The translations under genes and the position numbers were made by a program. The notes under the pieces are model-generated. The model saw nothing but the letters and a program-made list of their open reading frames with translations. It was not told the DNA's origin and made no database searches. DNA of 64,000 nt from Treponema sp. (lineage in GTDB: Bacteria; Spirochaetota; Spirochaetia; Treponematales; Treponemataceae), in the NCBI GenBank assembly GCA_017548565.1, contig JAFYZU010000010.1, positions 16,965 through 80,964 of the forward strand, in the 5' to 3' direction. Of this stretch, positions 52,378 through 61,423 are shown piece after piece. Position 1 is the first letter of the stretch; every line of letters starts with the position of its first letter.

Positions 52378-53348
52378 TACTCAGTTCCTAAATTTACAAC
52401 TGTATAATCATAAATAGTCCAGATGCCTTCCCGCTGTCTAACTTTATAAGTATAGCTTTTCTTTTCCCTGAAGTTTGTATATTTGAACCATTCTGTAACT
52501 ACAACAATACCTTCCGTAGGAGTGTAGGTAGTCTTTTCAATTACGAACTGTTCAGGTACAGCAATGATATCATTTTCAATTCTTGACTGCATCAAATCCT
52601 TTTTGAATGCATCAATCATTCGTATGCGTTCATCCTCTGAAACAGTAATGAATTTGTTTTTTAAAGAAGGATTTCTTTTTATAAGCGATTCAATGTCCAT
52701 ATATAAGAAGAACTGATCCCATAAAGATTTCTGTCGTGCAATAATTGTCTGTTCAACAACCTTATCAGGAGAGAGCTCTTCCTGTCGTAATATTTCAACA
52801 GATTCTTCCTTTACCGGAATATAATTTGATGAAGCAGAAGATGGAGAAGGCTTAACTTCAAGAGTAAGTCTGTTTGTATTTACACTGATAAATTTTGATT
52901 TGTATAATTCAGGATAGAATGCAACATCAACATAATAAATCGAAGGCTCATCTACCACGAGATATTCCTTAAGATTTTCGATAAACGAATATTCTTCGCC
53001 CGGATCGAGTGCAATTTCACGGAAATATACAGTCTGATTTGTCGTTCGTTTTTCAATAAGATTATCAGTCTGCTTAAGCTGTTTGTTTTTTACTGTATAT
53101 GCATGAAAATCAAGACTGAACAAACGGTTGTCGGCAAGCTTAAATCGCAGAGTATCAGTACCTTTGTTCTTTATGGTGATATGAATGTTTATAGGATTAG
53201 ATTCGGTGTTATTCGGATAGTAAATTGTCCTGTTAGAAAATTTAATAGAGACAGCCATATTTGAATACTGATTATTCTGTGCAGTCAGAAAAGTCTGTCC
53301 AAACAATAAGAAAAATGTTATAATAGGCAAAATTTTACGGATTTTCAA
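52377..53348 (-). CDS. exported protein of unknown function
   Basis: A 323-residue protein. A TTG start at 53348 is preferred because AAGGAGA (53354-53360 on the minus strand) lies five bases before it and the protein then begins directly with a signal peptide (KIRKILPIITFFLLFGQTFL) ending near TAQ. An ATG at 53405 would add 19 residues and overlap mfd. The mature part has an Ig-like beta domain (about residues 30-140, with SIKFSNRTIYYPNNTES) and a second region carrying EWFKYTNFREKKSYTYKVR near the end. No family is recognised. It leads the coupled unit with the pseudo-receiver and zinc-ribbon genes. Confidence 0.78.
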   Translation of the reverse strand: MKIRKILPIITFFLLFGQTFLTAQNNQYSNMAVSIKFSNRTIYYPNNTESNPINIHITIKNKGTDTLRFKLADNRLFSLDFHAYTVKNKQLKQTDNLIEKRTTNQTVYFREIALDPGEEYSFIENLKEYLVVDEPSIYYVDVAFYPELYKSKFISVNTNRLTLEVKPSPSSASSNYIPVKEESVEILRQEELSPDKVVEQTIIARQKSLWDQFFLYMDIESLIKRNPSLKNKFITVSEDERIRMIDAFKKDLMQSRIENDIIAVPEQFVIEKTTYTPTEGIVVVTEWFKYTNFREKKSYTYKVRQREGIWTIYDYTVVNLGTE

Positions 53349-53353
53349 AATAA

Positions 53354-53360
53354 TCTCCTT
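53354..53360 (-). promoter_or_regulatory. ribosome binding site deciding the TTG start at 53348
   Basis: AAGGAGA on the minus strand, five bases before the TTG codon. It argues against the longer reading from 53405. Confidence 0.65.
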
Positions 53361-53395
53361 AAATTTTATTATTACTATATTATCGGTATTTTCCA

Positions 53396-56300
53396 ATGAA
53401 ATCATTATATTCTTCTATTTATAATTTAATACATAATTCACCTCAAATAAAGCAGTCATTGGAACTATTCACTACAGAAAAAGTAAAATATCCGTTAAAT
53501 GTTACAGGGATACAGGGATCTTTTTTCAGTTTTTATGTAAATGAGCTTTCTGCTTTTTCAAAGGATTTTATAATCATTGTTCCGACTGAATACGAAGCAA
53601 ACAATCTTCTGCTTGATTTTCAATCACTTTTTCCTCAGCTTCCTGTTTTTGTTTTTCCTTCATGGGGCGCAGTTCCTTACCGTCCGGCTGCCAGGGGTAG
53701 TGCAGTTTTTGGAAAACGTGCAGGAGTACTTTCAAAGCTTACAGACAAACAAAATGATATTTCACGTATTTTCATCTTTACACAAAGAGCATTTTTAAGT
53801 CCTTTACCGCCGCCGGATTATCTTAAACAGTCAATAATCAGACTTTCGGTTCATGATAAAATCGATACAGTTTCGATTGCAAATAAGCTTACACAGATGG
53901 GATACACAAAAGTTTCCCGAGTAAGCGTAAGGGGTGAATTCAGTCTCCGCGGTGAGGTCCTTGATATTTTTCTTCCGCTTGAAGAATATCCGGCACGAAT
54001 AGTGTTTGATTTTGATGAGATTACTTCATTCAAGCTTTTTGAAACAGATGCCCAGGCTACCGTAAAGTCGATTGAAAATCTTACAGTTTATCCTATGAAA
54101 GAAGTTTTATGGACTGAAGAACTTACAGATCGTCTGGAAAACGAATTATTAAAATATAACGAACAGGCAATGAAAGAAGAAATTCATCTTCCTTTTACCG
54201 ATGATGCGCTTTCTAACCTTGAAATGATGATAGAAGAACTCCGGACAAAGAATGAAACAGAAGGCGAAGAATTGTTCTATCAGCTTTTATGGGATAAAAA
54301 ATATTATTTAAATGATTATATTCAGCAGGATGATTTAATCCTTTTTTATGATTATGATCGTCTTGAAAACGCACAGCTTTCCATCGAACGTGAATATAAC
54401 GGAATGTACCGTAAAGTAAGGGAAAACCTTCCGGTTCTTCATCCTCAGTTAATGCTGAATAATTTTACAGAAATGCTCAATGATTTTTCAAAAAGCATTT
54501 ATTTCAGGACGATTTCCGAAAATTTTGATAATACTAATCTTTTTGAATTCAAGATAAAACCTTCACGAAGCTTTTTCGGCAACATAAATTATATGAAGGA
54601 AGAATTACAAAAGCTTTCGGAAGATGACTGGAATGTTTTTATTTTTACCGACAACGAAAACCAGCAGTTACGAATCAACGAAATTTTCAAGGATTTCACA
54701 GAGCCTGAAGATGATAAAAAACCGGTTTTTCTTATTCCAAAACCAATATATCAGGGATTTGAAATTCCGGAAATAAAGCTTCTTGTAATTCAGGAAAATG
54801 AAATTTTCGGCAGAAGAAAATATGTTTCAAAAACCGTAAATAAAGCAAAAAGTCAGGTTATCGACACATTCATTGAACTTAATCCTGGAGATTATGTCGT
54901 TCATGTAAACTGGGGAATCGGTCTTTTTCATGGAATTGAACGTGTAAAATCCCTCGGTAACGAACGCGATTACATTAAACTTGAATATGCAGGCGAAGAA
55001 TTTGCATTTGTTCCGATCGAACAGGTAAATCTTGTACAGCGCTATATTGGAAATGAAGGAGAAAAACCACGCCTAGACCGTATCGGAAGCAAATCATGGG
55101 AGAGCAGAAAAAACAAGGTTCAGAAGGCCGTAGAAGAACTTGCAAAAAAACTCATAGATTTATATTCAAGAAGAAAAGCTTCTGTCGGTTTTGCATTTCC
55201 AAAAGAAACTCAATGGCAGGCTGCTTTTGAAGCGGCATTTCCTTATGAAGATACACAGGATCAGATAACTGTTACAGAGGAAGTTAAACAGGACATGGAA
55301 AAACCCGTACCTATGGATCGTCTTATATGCGGTGATGTAGGCTACGGAAAAACTGAAATTGCAATGCGTGCTGCATTTAAAGCAGTAATGGGCGGTAAAC
55401 AGGTTGCATTCCTTGCACCGACGACAATCCTTTGTGAACAGCATTATGATACGTGTATCGAAAGATTCAGGAATTTCCCTGTAAAAATTGAACGTCTGAG
55501 CCGTTTTGTACAACCGTCTGATCAGAAAAAAATCCTCTCAAAACTAGAAAACGGCGAAATTGACATTCTTATCGGAACACACAGAATAATCCAGAAGGAT
55601 GTAAAATTCAAAAATCTTGGACTTATGATAATTGATGAAGAACAAAGATTTGGTGTAAAAGATAAAGAAAAGCTGAAGGAAATGAAAACAAACGTTGACT
55701 GTCTTACCATGTCAGCGACACCAATCCCTCGTACACTGCACATGAGTCTTTTAAAAATAAGGGATATGAGTCTTTTAACGACACCTCCTCAAAACAGAAT
55801 TCCAATAGAAACAACGATAGATGAATTTTCAGAAGAAAAAGTCGCTTCAGCAATAAGAAAAGAAATGGAACGGGGAGGGCAGATTTTTTATCTTCATAAC
55901 AGAGTTGAATCACTTGAAGAAACAAGAATCAAAATTGAAAAAATAGTTCCTGAATGTCTGGTAGATATAGCACATGGACAAATGACAAGTTCAGAACTTG
56001 ATGAAATATTTCACAGATTCAAAATGGGTGCATTTCATGTATTAATTGCTACCACAATCATAGAAAATGGAATAGACATTCCAAACGTAAACACGATCAT
56101 TATAGACCGTGCAGACATGTACGGCGTTTCACAGTTATACCAGTTGCGTGGACGTGTCGGAAGAAGCGATAGAAAAGCCTATGCATATTTATTATATCCT
56201 CAGGATAAAGCTTTGAGTGAAGTTGCAATGAAAAGACTTCAGGTAATCAGTGATTTTACAGAGCTTGGAAGCGGATTTAAAATTGCAATGAAGGATATGG

Positions 56301-56875
56301 AAATACGTGGAGCGGGAAATCTTCTTGGAAGAGATCAGTCTGGTGATGTATATGCAGTCGGTTTTGATTTATACATGAAGCTTTTAAATGAAGCAGTAAA
56401 CAGATTGACCGCACAAAAGGATTATATTGCTCAAAGCGAAGTTCTTATGGAATTGGAATACACCGGTTACATACCGGACACATATGTTACCATTCCTCAA
56501 ATTAAAATGGAAATTTATAAAAAAATTGCCTCAATTACAACTGATAATGAATTTGAAGCCGTAATATATGAGTTAAACGATAGATTCGGTCCAATACCGG
56601 AAGAAGTTTCCAGTCTGCTTGCACTGGCAGAAATCCGTATAATCTGCAGAAAGCTTAACATCAAATCTTTACGTGAAAAAACAGGCGAAGTTAAGGTAGA
56701 ATTCAGCAGTGTTGAAAATTTCTCTATTGATAAATTTATGAAGCTGCTGAACGAAAATCCTGGAACAATCCGTCTTGTACCGACTATGCCGAATGTACTG
56801 TTTATCAAGCTTGGTAAAATAGGACTTAGGGAAAAGTCAGAATTTATCAGGGAAAAACTTAATAAATTAATTTAA
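53396..56875 (+). CDS. mfd: transcription-repair coupling factor Mfd
   Basis: A 1159-residue SF2 translocase that removes RNA polymerase stalled at DNA lesions and recruits nucleotide excision repair. N-terminal UvrB-like domains include PVFVFPSWGAVPYRPAARGS and RGEFSLRGEVLDIF. The RNA polymerase-interacting domain has the LNPGDYVVHVNWGIGLFHGI motif. The helicase has Walker A ICGDVGYGKTEIAMRAAFKA, LIGTHRI, the DEEQ box IIDEEQRFG, and motifs V-VI in RADMYGVSQLYQLRGRVGRS. The TRCF C-terminal domain is present. No ribosome site precedes the ATG; a TATTAT box (53378-53383) ends 12 bases upstream. It is divergent from the exported-protein unit. Confidence 0.96.
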   Translation: MKSLYSSIYNLIHNSPQIKQSLELFTTEKVKYPLNVTGIQGSFFSFYVNELSAFSKDFIIIVPTEYEANNLLLDFQSLFPQLPVFVFPSWGAVPYRPAARGSAVFGKRAGVLSKLTDKQNDISRIFIFTQRAFLSPLPPPDYLKQSIIRLSVHDKIDTVSIANKLTQMGYTKVSRVSVRGEFSLRGEVLDIFLPLEEYPARIVFDFDEITSFKLFETDAQATVKSIENLTVYPMKEVLWTEELTDRLENELLKYNEQAMKEEIHLPFTDDALSNLEMMIEELRTKNETEGEELFYQLLWDKKYYLNDYIQQDDLILFYDYDRLENAQLSIEREYNGMYRKVRENLPVLHPQLMLNNFTEMLNDFSKSIYFRTISENFDNTNLFEFKIKPSRSFFGNINYMKEELQKLSEDDWNVFIFTDNENQQLRINEIFKDFTEPEDDKKPVFLIPKPIYQGFEIPEIKLLVIQENEIFGRRKYVSKTVNKAKSQVIDTFIELNPGDYVVHVNWGIGLFHGIERVKSLGNERDYIKLEYAGEEFAFVPIEQVNLVQRYIGNEGEKPRLDRIGSKSWESRKNKVQKAVEELAKKLIDLYSRRKASVGFAFPKETQWQAAFEAAFPYEDTQDQITVTEEVKQDMEKPVPMDRLICGDVGYGKTEIAMRAAFKAVMGGKQVAFLAPTTILCEQHYDTCIERFRNFPVKIERLSRFVQPSDQKKILSKLENGEIDILIGTHRIIQKDVKFKNLGLMIIDEEQRFGVKDKEKLKEMKTNVDCLTMSATPIPRTLHMSLLKIRDMSLLTTPPQNRIPIETTIDEFSEEKVASAIRKEMERGGQIFYLHNRVESLEETRIKIEKIVPECLVDIAHGQMTSSELDEIFHRFKMGAFHVLIATTIIENGIDIPNVNTIIIDRADMYGVSQLYQLRGRVGRSDRKAYAYLLYPQDKALSEVAMKRLQVISDFTELGSGFKIAMKDMEIRGAGNLLGRDQSGDVYAVGFDLYMKLLNEAVNRLTAQKDYIAQSEVLMELEYTGYIPDTYVTIPQIKMEIYKKIASITTDNEFEAVIYELNDRFGPIPEEVSSLLALAEIRIICRKLNIKSLREKTGEVKVEFSSVENFSIDKFMKLLNENPGTIRLVPTMPNVLFIKLGKIGLREKSEFIREKLNKLI

Positions 56876-56888
56876 AATAGTTATTCTC

Positions 56889-56917
56889 TTGAAATTAGAC
56901 ACAAAGAAGTATAAAAT
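56889..56917 (+). promoter_or_regulatory. promoter of the two-gene lipoprotein unit
   Basis: TTGAAA (56889-56894), exactly 17 bases, TAAAAT (56912-56917), 13 bases after the mfd stop. An AGAGG ribosome site (56931-56935) precedes the ATG at 56944. Confidence 0.6.
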
Positions 56918-56943
56918 AAATTTAAAAAAAAGAGGTATTAAGT

Positions 56944-57315
56944 ATGAAAAATGTCATTTTAACTTTTTGTTTAATTTTTACAGTTTTAATTTGTATTTCC
57001 TGCAAAAGCAATGCCAGTACTAAAACCAGCAACACCGACCCAAAAATACAAATCAGTATCTCTACTGAGCACCCTGATTTTACATTAGATTATACTTATG
57101 ACGCTTCAATCTATATGTACACATTTAATGTTGTAAGTTCAATTACATTTGATGAATTGACCTGGTATTTGAATAATTCAAAACTTATTGGTACAGAAAA
57201 TCAAATGAAAATAAATACCAGTGCTATCGCAAAAAAAGGTATATATCATATGCTTGTAACCGGAGTAAATAATGGCATTGTGTATTCTGCAGAAATTATG
57301 TTTACTGTATATTAA
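56944..57315 (+). CDS. small lipoprotein with Ig-like domain
   Basis: A 123-residue lipoprotein: hydrophobic signal segment, then ICISC as the lipobox, a Ser/Thr/Asn tether and a compact beta domain of about 90 residues (ISISTEHPDFTLDYTYDASI through HMLVTGVNNGIVYSAEIMF) that looks Ig-like. No family is recognised. It precedes the large repeat lipoprotein by 16 bases and shares its promoter candidate, so the pair may be surface partners; that is inferred from position only. Confidence 0.8.
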   Translation: MKNVILTFCLIFTVLICISCKSNASTKTSNTDPKIQISISTEHPDFTLDYTYDASIYMYTFNVVSSITFDELTWYLNNSKLIGTENQMKINTSAIAKKGIYHMLVTGVNNGIVYSAEIMFTVY

Positions 57316-57331
57316 GAAATGGAGAAAAAAA

Positions 57332-60124
57332 ATGAAAAACAAAAATAAACTTATAATATTTATTTCGGCTGTTTTTATTTTGATGTCAGCCTGTAAAAAT
57401 AACATTTCATATGAAAAAAACTCATCAGATTTTTATGCCTGGTTTACTATAGGAACTCTAAATGACAGGGCAGTCATGCCTGATTATAAAAATGATTCCT
57501 TTGATGAGTATATATTAAAAGGAACTCTAGATGAAGAAGAAAAAGATTTTGGTTCTTTTACATCTTACAAGACTTTATCTTCAAAAAAATTTAAAATTAC
57601 AACAGGCGACTGGACTTTTAAATTAACTGCAAAGAAAGGTCAGACAATTTATACCTCAACTATAACAAAAACAATTGTTAAGGGGGAAAATACTCTTACC
57701 TTTTCATTAAAGGCAAAGCAGCTTGATTTAGAAAATGGAAAAGGGAATATTGAATTTGAACTCACAGTACCTTCTGAAATTACAAAGGTTACTTACTCTC
57801 TTTTAGATTTTGAAAATTTAGCACCAGTTACAGATTTTACAGCAATCAATAGTAATGTTGTAAATCAAAAATCTATTTTAAGTTTAAAAGAAGTTTCTGC
57901 CGGCACTTACTATATTGATGCACTTTTATTAACTTCAGACGATGTAAAAGTAAATACTTACAGAACGGTAGTTTCTGTTTGTGACGGCATTACAAGCAAG
58001 GGAAGCTTTACAATAAGCCAGACAAATACAATTTATACAATTTCTTTTGCCCAGGACCATTATTCCTTTGTAGACGGCACAATCATTCCGGCCAGCTTTA
58101 CAACCTTTGATACAAGCACAATTACTTTACCAGATGCCGACGATATTTCGGCTCCATTTAATTTCCTTGGCTGGTACCTGACAAATGATTATTCCGGAGA
58201 ACCCCTTACAACATTAACTCCTACAACGCCAGGAAACATTACTTTGTACCCAAGGTGGGGCAACGAAATTACCTGTACTGCAGAAGAACTTAAAGAATAT
58301 ATTACTGATTTTTCTAATACAGAGATTATTGTTCATATTACTGATTTGAATCCAAGTTTTTATACTCTAAGAGATGCTCTTAAAAAGAATCAGACTGTTA
58401 CGGTAAAACTGGATCTTGATGCCTGTACTGAGCTTACTTATTTTTCAAGTACTCTAAATGAATGTAACAATCTTATTTCTGTTTCAATTCCAGAAAATGT
58501 TACTGAAATTGGTAACTATGCATTATACAAATCTTATAACTTACAGGAAATTAATTATAATGCGAAAAATATTACTGCTATAAATTATGCTAAAGATTGG
58601 ATTACAGAAAATACAGGAAAAGATGCAGGCGGTGTTGTACTAAATATTGGTGCCGGGGTTGAAACAATTCCTGAAAATTTTCTATATGTATATGACAACT
58701 CTTGTATTAAAGAAATTAATTTTCCTGAAAATTCTTCATTAAAAAAGATTGGTCAATATGCATTTTATGGAGTTGATGTAATAGAAGAAGTTATTATTTC
58801 TGATAATATTACTAATATTGGAAGTTATGCTTTTGGTTATTGTTCAAATCTTAAAACTGTAAGAATATTAAATAAAGATGTTGTATTAGACAGTTCACCT
58901 TTCTATCAAACAGATATTCACGATATTTATTTTAACGGTACATTTACACAATGGTCTGACTTTTGTGGCAATTCTTCTAAAGTTAACTGTAACACTAAAA
59001 ATGGTTCAAATTTATATTTAAACAATGAATTACTCACAGAAATTACTTTAAATGACAAAGAAGTAAACCATAATCAATTTTCAACATCAAATCTAAACAG
59101 CATTACAACAATTACTATTGGTGAAAATGTAGAAAAAATTACAGGAGCTTTTACTCGTTTATATGACCTTAAAACAATTTATTTTAATGCAATAAATTGT
59201 CAGGATATTTCTTCAAGTGACTATTTATTCGGAAATGTAGTAGGAAGTAGTGAAGGTATTACTGCAATAATTGGTAATAAAGTAACCAGAATACCAGGTT
59301 CTCTTTTTAAGAAATCAAGTTATTCCTCCTATATATTAAATTTAACAAATGTTATTTTTGCTGATAATTCCGTATGTACCGAAATTGGAGCAGCAGCTTT
59401 TTACAATAATATAAATCTTAAAAATATATATCTTCCAGCAAGTATTACAACAATAGGGGGGGATGCTTATTATTCAAAAGGTATAGAAAATGTTTATTTT
59501 GATGGTACTATTGAACAATGGTATTCAAATATTACTTTTAATAATTGGGATTCAAATCCTTTATATTACAATGAATCAAATTTATATGTAAACAAAAATG
59601 AACTTGTAGAAGTTCTTGAATTTCCAGAAGGAACTACAGATGCTTCAATGAATCCCTATGCTTTTACAGCCTGTAAGAGTCTTAAAAAGGTAATTATTCC
59701 TTCATCAATGACAACTTTACCAAAAATATATTATGCATATTATGTCGAAGAATTAGTTTATGGACCATCAGCTTACAATTTTGATTTTGAAAATTCTTCA
59801 GGTTATAGCGGATGTTTTTCAAGCATGGGATTCAAAGCAGAAAATGGTATTAAATTAACTATTGGAAAAGATGTAATAAAAATACCAGACTATTTTAGAT
59901 ATTCAGGTATAGATCCTGTTGAAATAAATTTTGAAGAAAATTGTAAATGTTCTGAAATAGGAGAAGAAGCTTTTGCAGAGCTTAGAAAATTAAAAAGAGT
60001 AACAATTCCAGAAAGTATTACTAAAATTGGAGAAAAAGCATTTGCAGGAGGATATTATGATTATGATAAATCAATTATGGAAGAAATTATATATAATGCA
60101 AAAAATGCTCAAAGTGCAGCCTGA
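57332..60124 (+). CDS. BspA/TpLRR-type leucine-rich-repeat surface lipoprotein, ending at an in-frame TGA
   Basis: As read, 930 residues. A lipoprotein signal peptide (lipobox MSAC) is followed by a tether, an Ig-like part, a Listeria-Bacteroides repeat (Flg_new; YSFVDGTIIPASF to FLGWYLTND), then the treponemal phrase ALKKNQTVTVKLDLDACTEL and many BspA-type repeats such as VSIPENVTEIGNYALYKSYN. Such proteins bind host or bacterial partners at the cell surface. ATG 57332 is chosen because GGAG (57321-57324) and the signal peptide fit it. The frame meets TGA at 60122-60124 but stays open for another 368 codons with the same repeats, so the original gene was about 1299 codons. Confidence 0.85.
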   Translation: MKNKNKLIIFISAVFILMSACKNNISYEKNSSDFYAWFTIGTLNDRAVMPDYKNDSFDEYILKGTLDEEEKDFGSFTSYKTLSSKKFKITTGDWTFKLTAKKGQTIYTSTITKTIVKGENTLTFSLKAKQLDLENGKGNIEFELTVPSEITKVTYSLLDFENLAPVTDFTAINSNVVNQKSILSLKEVSAGTYYIDALLLTSDDVKVNTYRTVVSVCDGITSKGSFTISQTNTIYTISFAQDHYSFVDGTIIPASFTTFDTSTITLPDADDISAPFNFLGWYLTNDYSGEPLTTLTPTTPGNITLYPRWGNEITCTAEELKEYITDFSNTEIIVHITDLNPSFYTLRDALKKNQTVTVKLDLDACTELTYFSSTLNECNNLISVSIPENVTEIGNYALYKSYNLQEINYNAKNITAINYAKDWITENTGKDAGGVVLNIGAGVETIPENFLYVYDNSCIKEINFPENSSLKKIGQYAFYGVDVIEEVIISDNITNIGSYAFGYCSNLKTVRILNKDVVLDSSPFYQTDIHDIYFNGTFTQWSDFCGNSSKVNCNTKNGSNLYLNNELLTEITLNDKEVNHNQFSTSNLNSITTITIGENVEKITGAFTRLYDLKTIYFNAINCQDISSSDYLFGNVVGSSEGITAIIGNKVTRIPGSLFKKSSYSSYILNLTNVIFADNSVCTEIGAAAFYNNINLKNIYLPASITTIGGDAYYSKGIENVYFDGTIEQWYSNITFNNWDSNPLYYNESNLYVNKNELVEVLEFPEGTTDASMNPYAFTACKSLKKVIIPSSMTTLPKIYYAYYVEELVYGPSAYNFDFENSSGYSGCFSSMGFKAENGIKLTIGKDVIKIPDYFRYSGIDPVEINFEENCKCSEIGEEAFAELRKLKRVTIPESITKIGEKAFAGGYYDYDKSIMEEIIYNAKNAQSAA

Positions 60125-61231
60125 AGTTGGACAGATTCTTGTTTTAAAGATTCTGGCGAAAAAACAGAAGGAGGTATTAAATTAATCATTGGAGCTCAAG
60201 TAGAAAGTATTAACAAAAATATTTTTTATAACACCAATATTTCTTCGGTTGTTTTTGAAGGAAAAAAAATATCAAAATTCGAAGAAAATGCATTTTCACA
60301 ATGTCCGATAGAAAAAGTAGAATATCCGGGAACTCAAAGACAGTGGGAAAGTATAGTTTTTGTAAATCAAAATTCTTCTCCATGCTGTACAGGCGGTTCT
60401 TTATATATTTCCGGGACAAAAATTACTTCTGTTTCTATTCCAGAAGGAACAGAAAGAATACCGGACGGTGTATATTCCGGATGTAAAGATATAACTACTG
60501 TAACATTGCCTTCAACTTTAAAAGCAATAGGAGCTTACTCCTTCTATAATTGTACAGGACTTTCAAAAATTACAATTCCAGAAAGTGTTGAGGAAATTTA
60601 TACATCTCCATTTTATGGATGTAAAGGGTTAACTGAAATTAATTATAATGCAATACAATTAACAAAAAATTCCTCATATGTAGGTTATATGTTTTATAAT
60701 GCTGGTATAGATACAGAAGGATGTACTGTTAATTTTGGCAAAAATGTTATTGAAGTTCCTTATGGTATATTTGGTCAAGCAAGAACAAATATTATTAAAG
60801 TAAACTTTGAAGCTAATTCTAATTTACAGGTTATCAAAGATTGGGCTTTTGCTAATATTTCAGGATTAACTGAAATAACAATACCGGATACGGTTGAAAA
60901 AATATTGAGAGGCGCTTTTGAAAATACAAGTATAAAAACAATTATTATTCCAGATTCCGTTACATACATTGATGGTGATGAAGTATTTAGAGATTGTAAA
61001 TTACTGGAAAGTGCAACAATAGGTTCTGGTTTAACAAAAATTCCTCGTCTTACATTTTATTGTTGTGATAATTTAACAGAAGTTACATTCAAAGATACTG
61101 ATAATTGGTATAAGAAAGATATTGATAATATATCTCTCTTAAAAGAAAACGATAGAATAAACGTAACTGATTCACAGGCTAATGCTGAGCTTTTAAAAGA
61201 AGGTAATTATTATCTGTTACAAAAGCAATAA
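60125..61231 (+). pseudogene. in-frame continuation of the BspA-type protein after TGA
   Basis: The same reading frame continues without another stop from 60125 to the TAA at 61229-61231, giving about 368 more residues. It holds the same repeat modules, including IIGAQVESINKNIF, YPGTQRQWESIVF and ITIPDTVEKILRGAFENTS. A TTG at 60506 could in principle restart translation but has no ribosome site and would begin mid-repeat without a signal peptide. The segment is therefore read as the disconnected C-terminal third of one gene, unless the TGA is a sequencing error or is read through. Confidence 0.7.
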
Positions 61232-61241
61232 TATTTGGTTA

Positions 61242-61302
61242 TAGATTGCTTCGCTGCGCTCGCAATATGTCATTACGAGGAGTGCAGCAACGAAGCAATC
61301 TA
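61242..61302. repeat. REP-like palindromic element
   Basis: Outer arms TAGATTGCTTCG (61242-61253) and CGAAGCAATCTA (61291-61302) are perfect complements; the inner arms CTGCGCTC and GAGTGCAG pair with one mismatch. The sequence is of the widespread ATTGCTTCGCTGCGCTCGCAAT type of dispersed intergenic palindrome. It is notably richer in G and C than its surroundings. Confidence 0.85.
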
Positions 61303-61366
61303 CGTCGACACCATTAAATATGTATATAGGTAGACAGAATATACATTATAGTAAGTAATAAAGATA

Positions 61367-61416
61367 TAAAAATTATACTACAGCCCCCATATATTATTAT
61401 GGATAGCTGTAGTATA
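61367..61416 (-). terminator. intrinsic terminator of metG
   Basis: On the minus strand TATACTACAGC pairs perfectly with GCTGTAGTATA over 11 bases (61374-61384 with 61406-61416), has a smaller inner stem, and is followed by ATTTTTATATC. It begins seven bases after the metG stop codon. Confidence 0.75.
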
Positions 61417-61423
61417 TATAACA

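Noticed and set aside
57272..57331. Upstream TTG start for the BspA-type protein.
   Set aside because: It lies inside the preceding lipoprotein gene and would place 20 residues before a good signal peptide.
60122..60124. TGA as a selenocysteine or tryptophan codon.
   Set aside because: TGA is a normal stop elsewhere in the window, no convincing SECIS-type hairpin follows, and the position is in a variable loop with no conserved Cys or Trp.
60506..61231. A separate 241-residue gene starting at TTG 60506.
   Set aside because: No ribosome site and no signal peptide, and it begins mid-repeat in the same frame as the upstream lipoprotein; it is better read as a continuation after the TGA.
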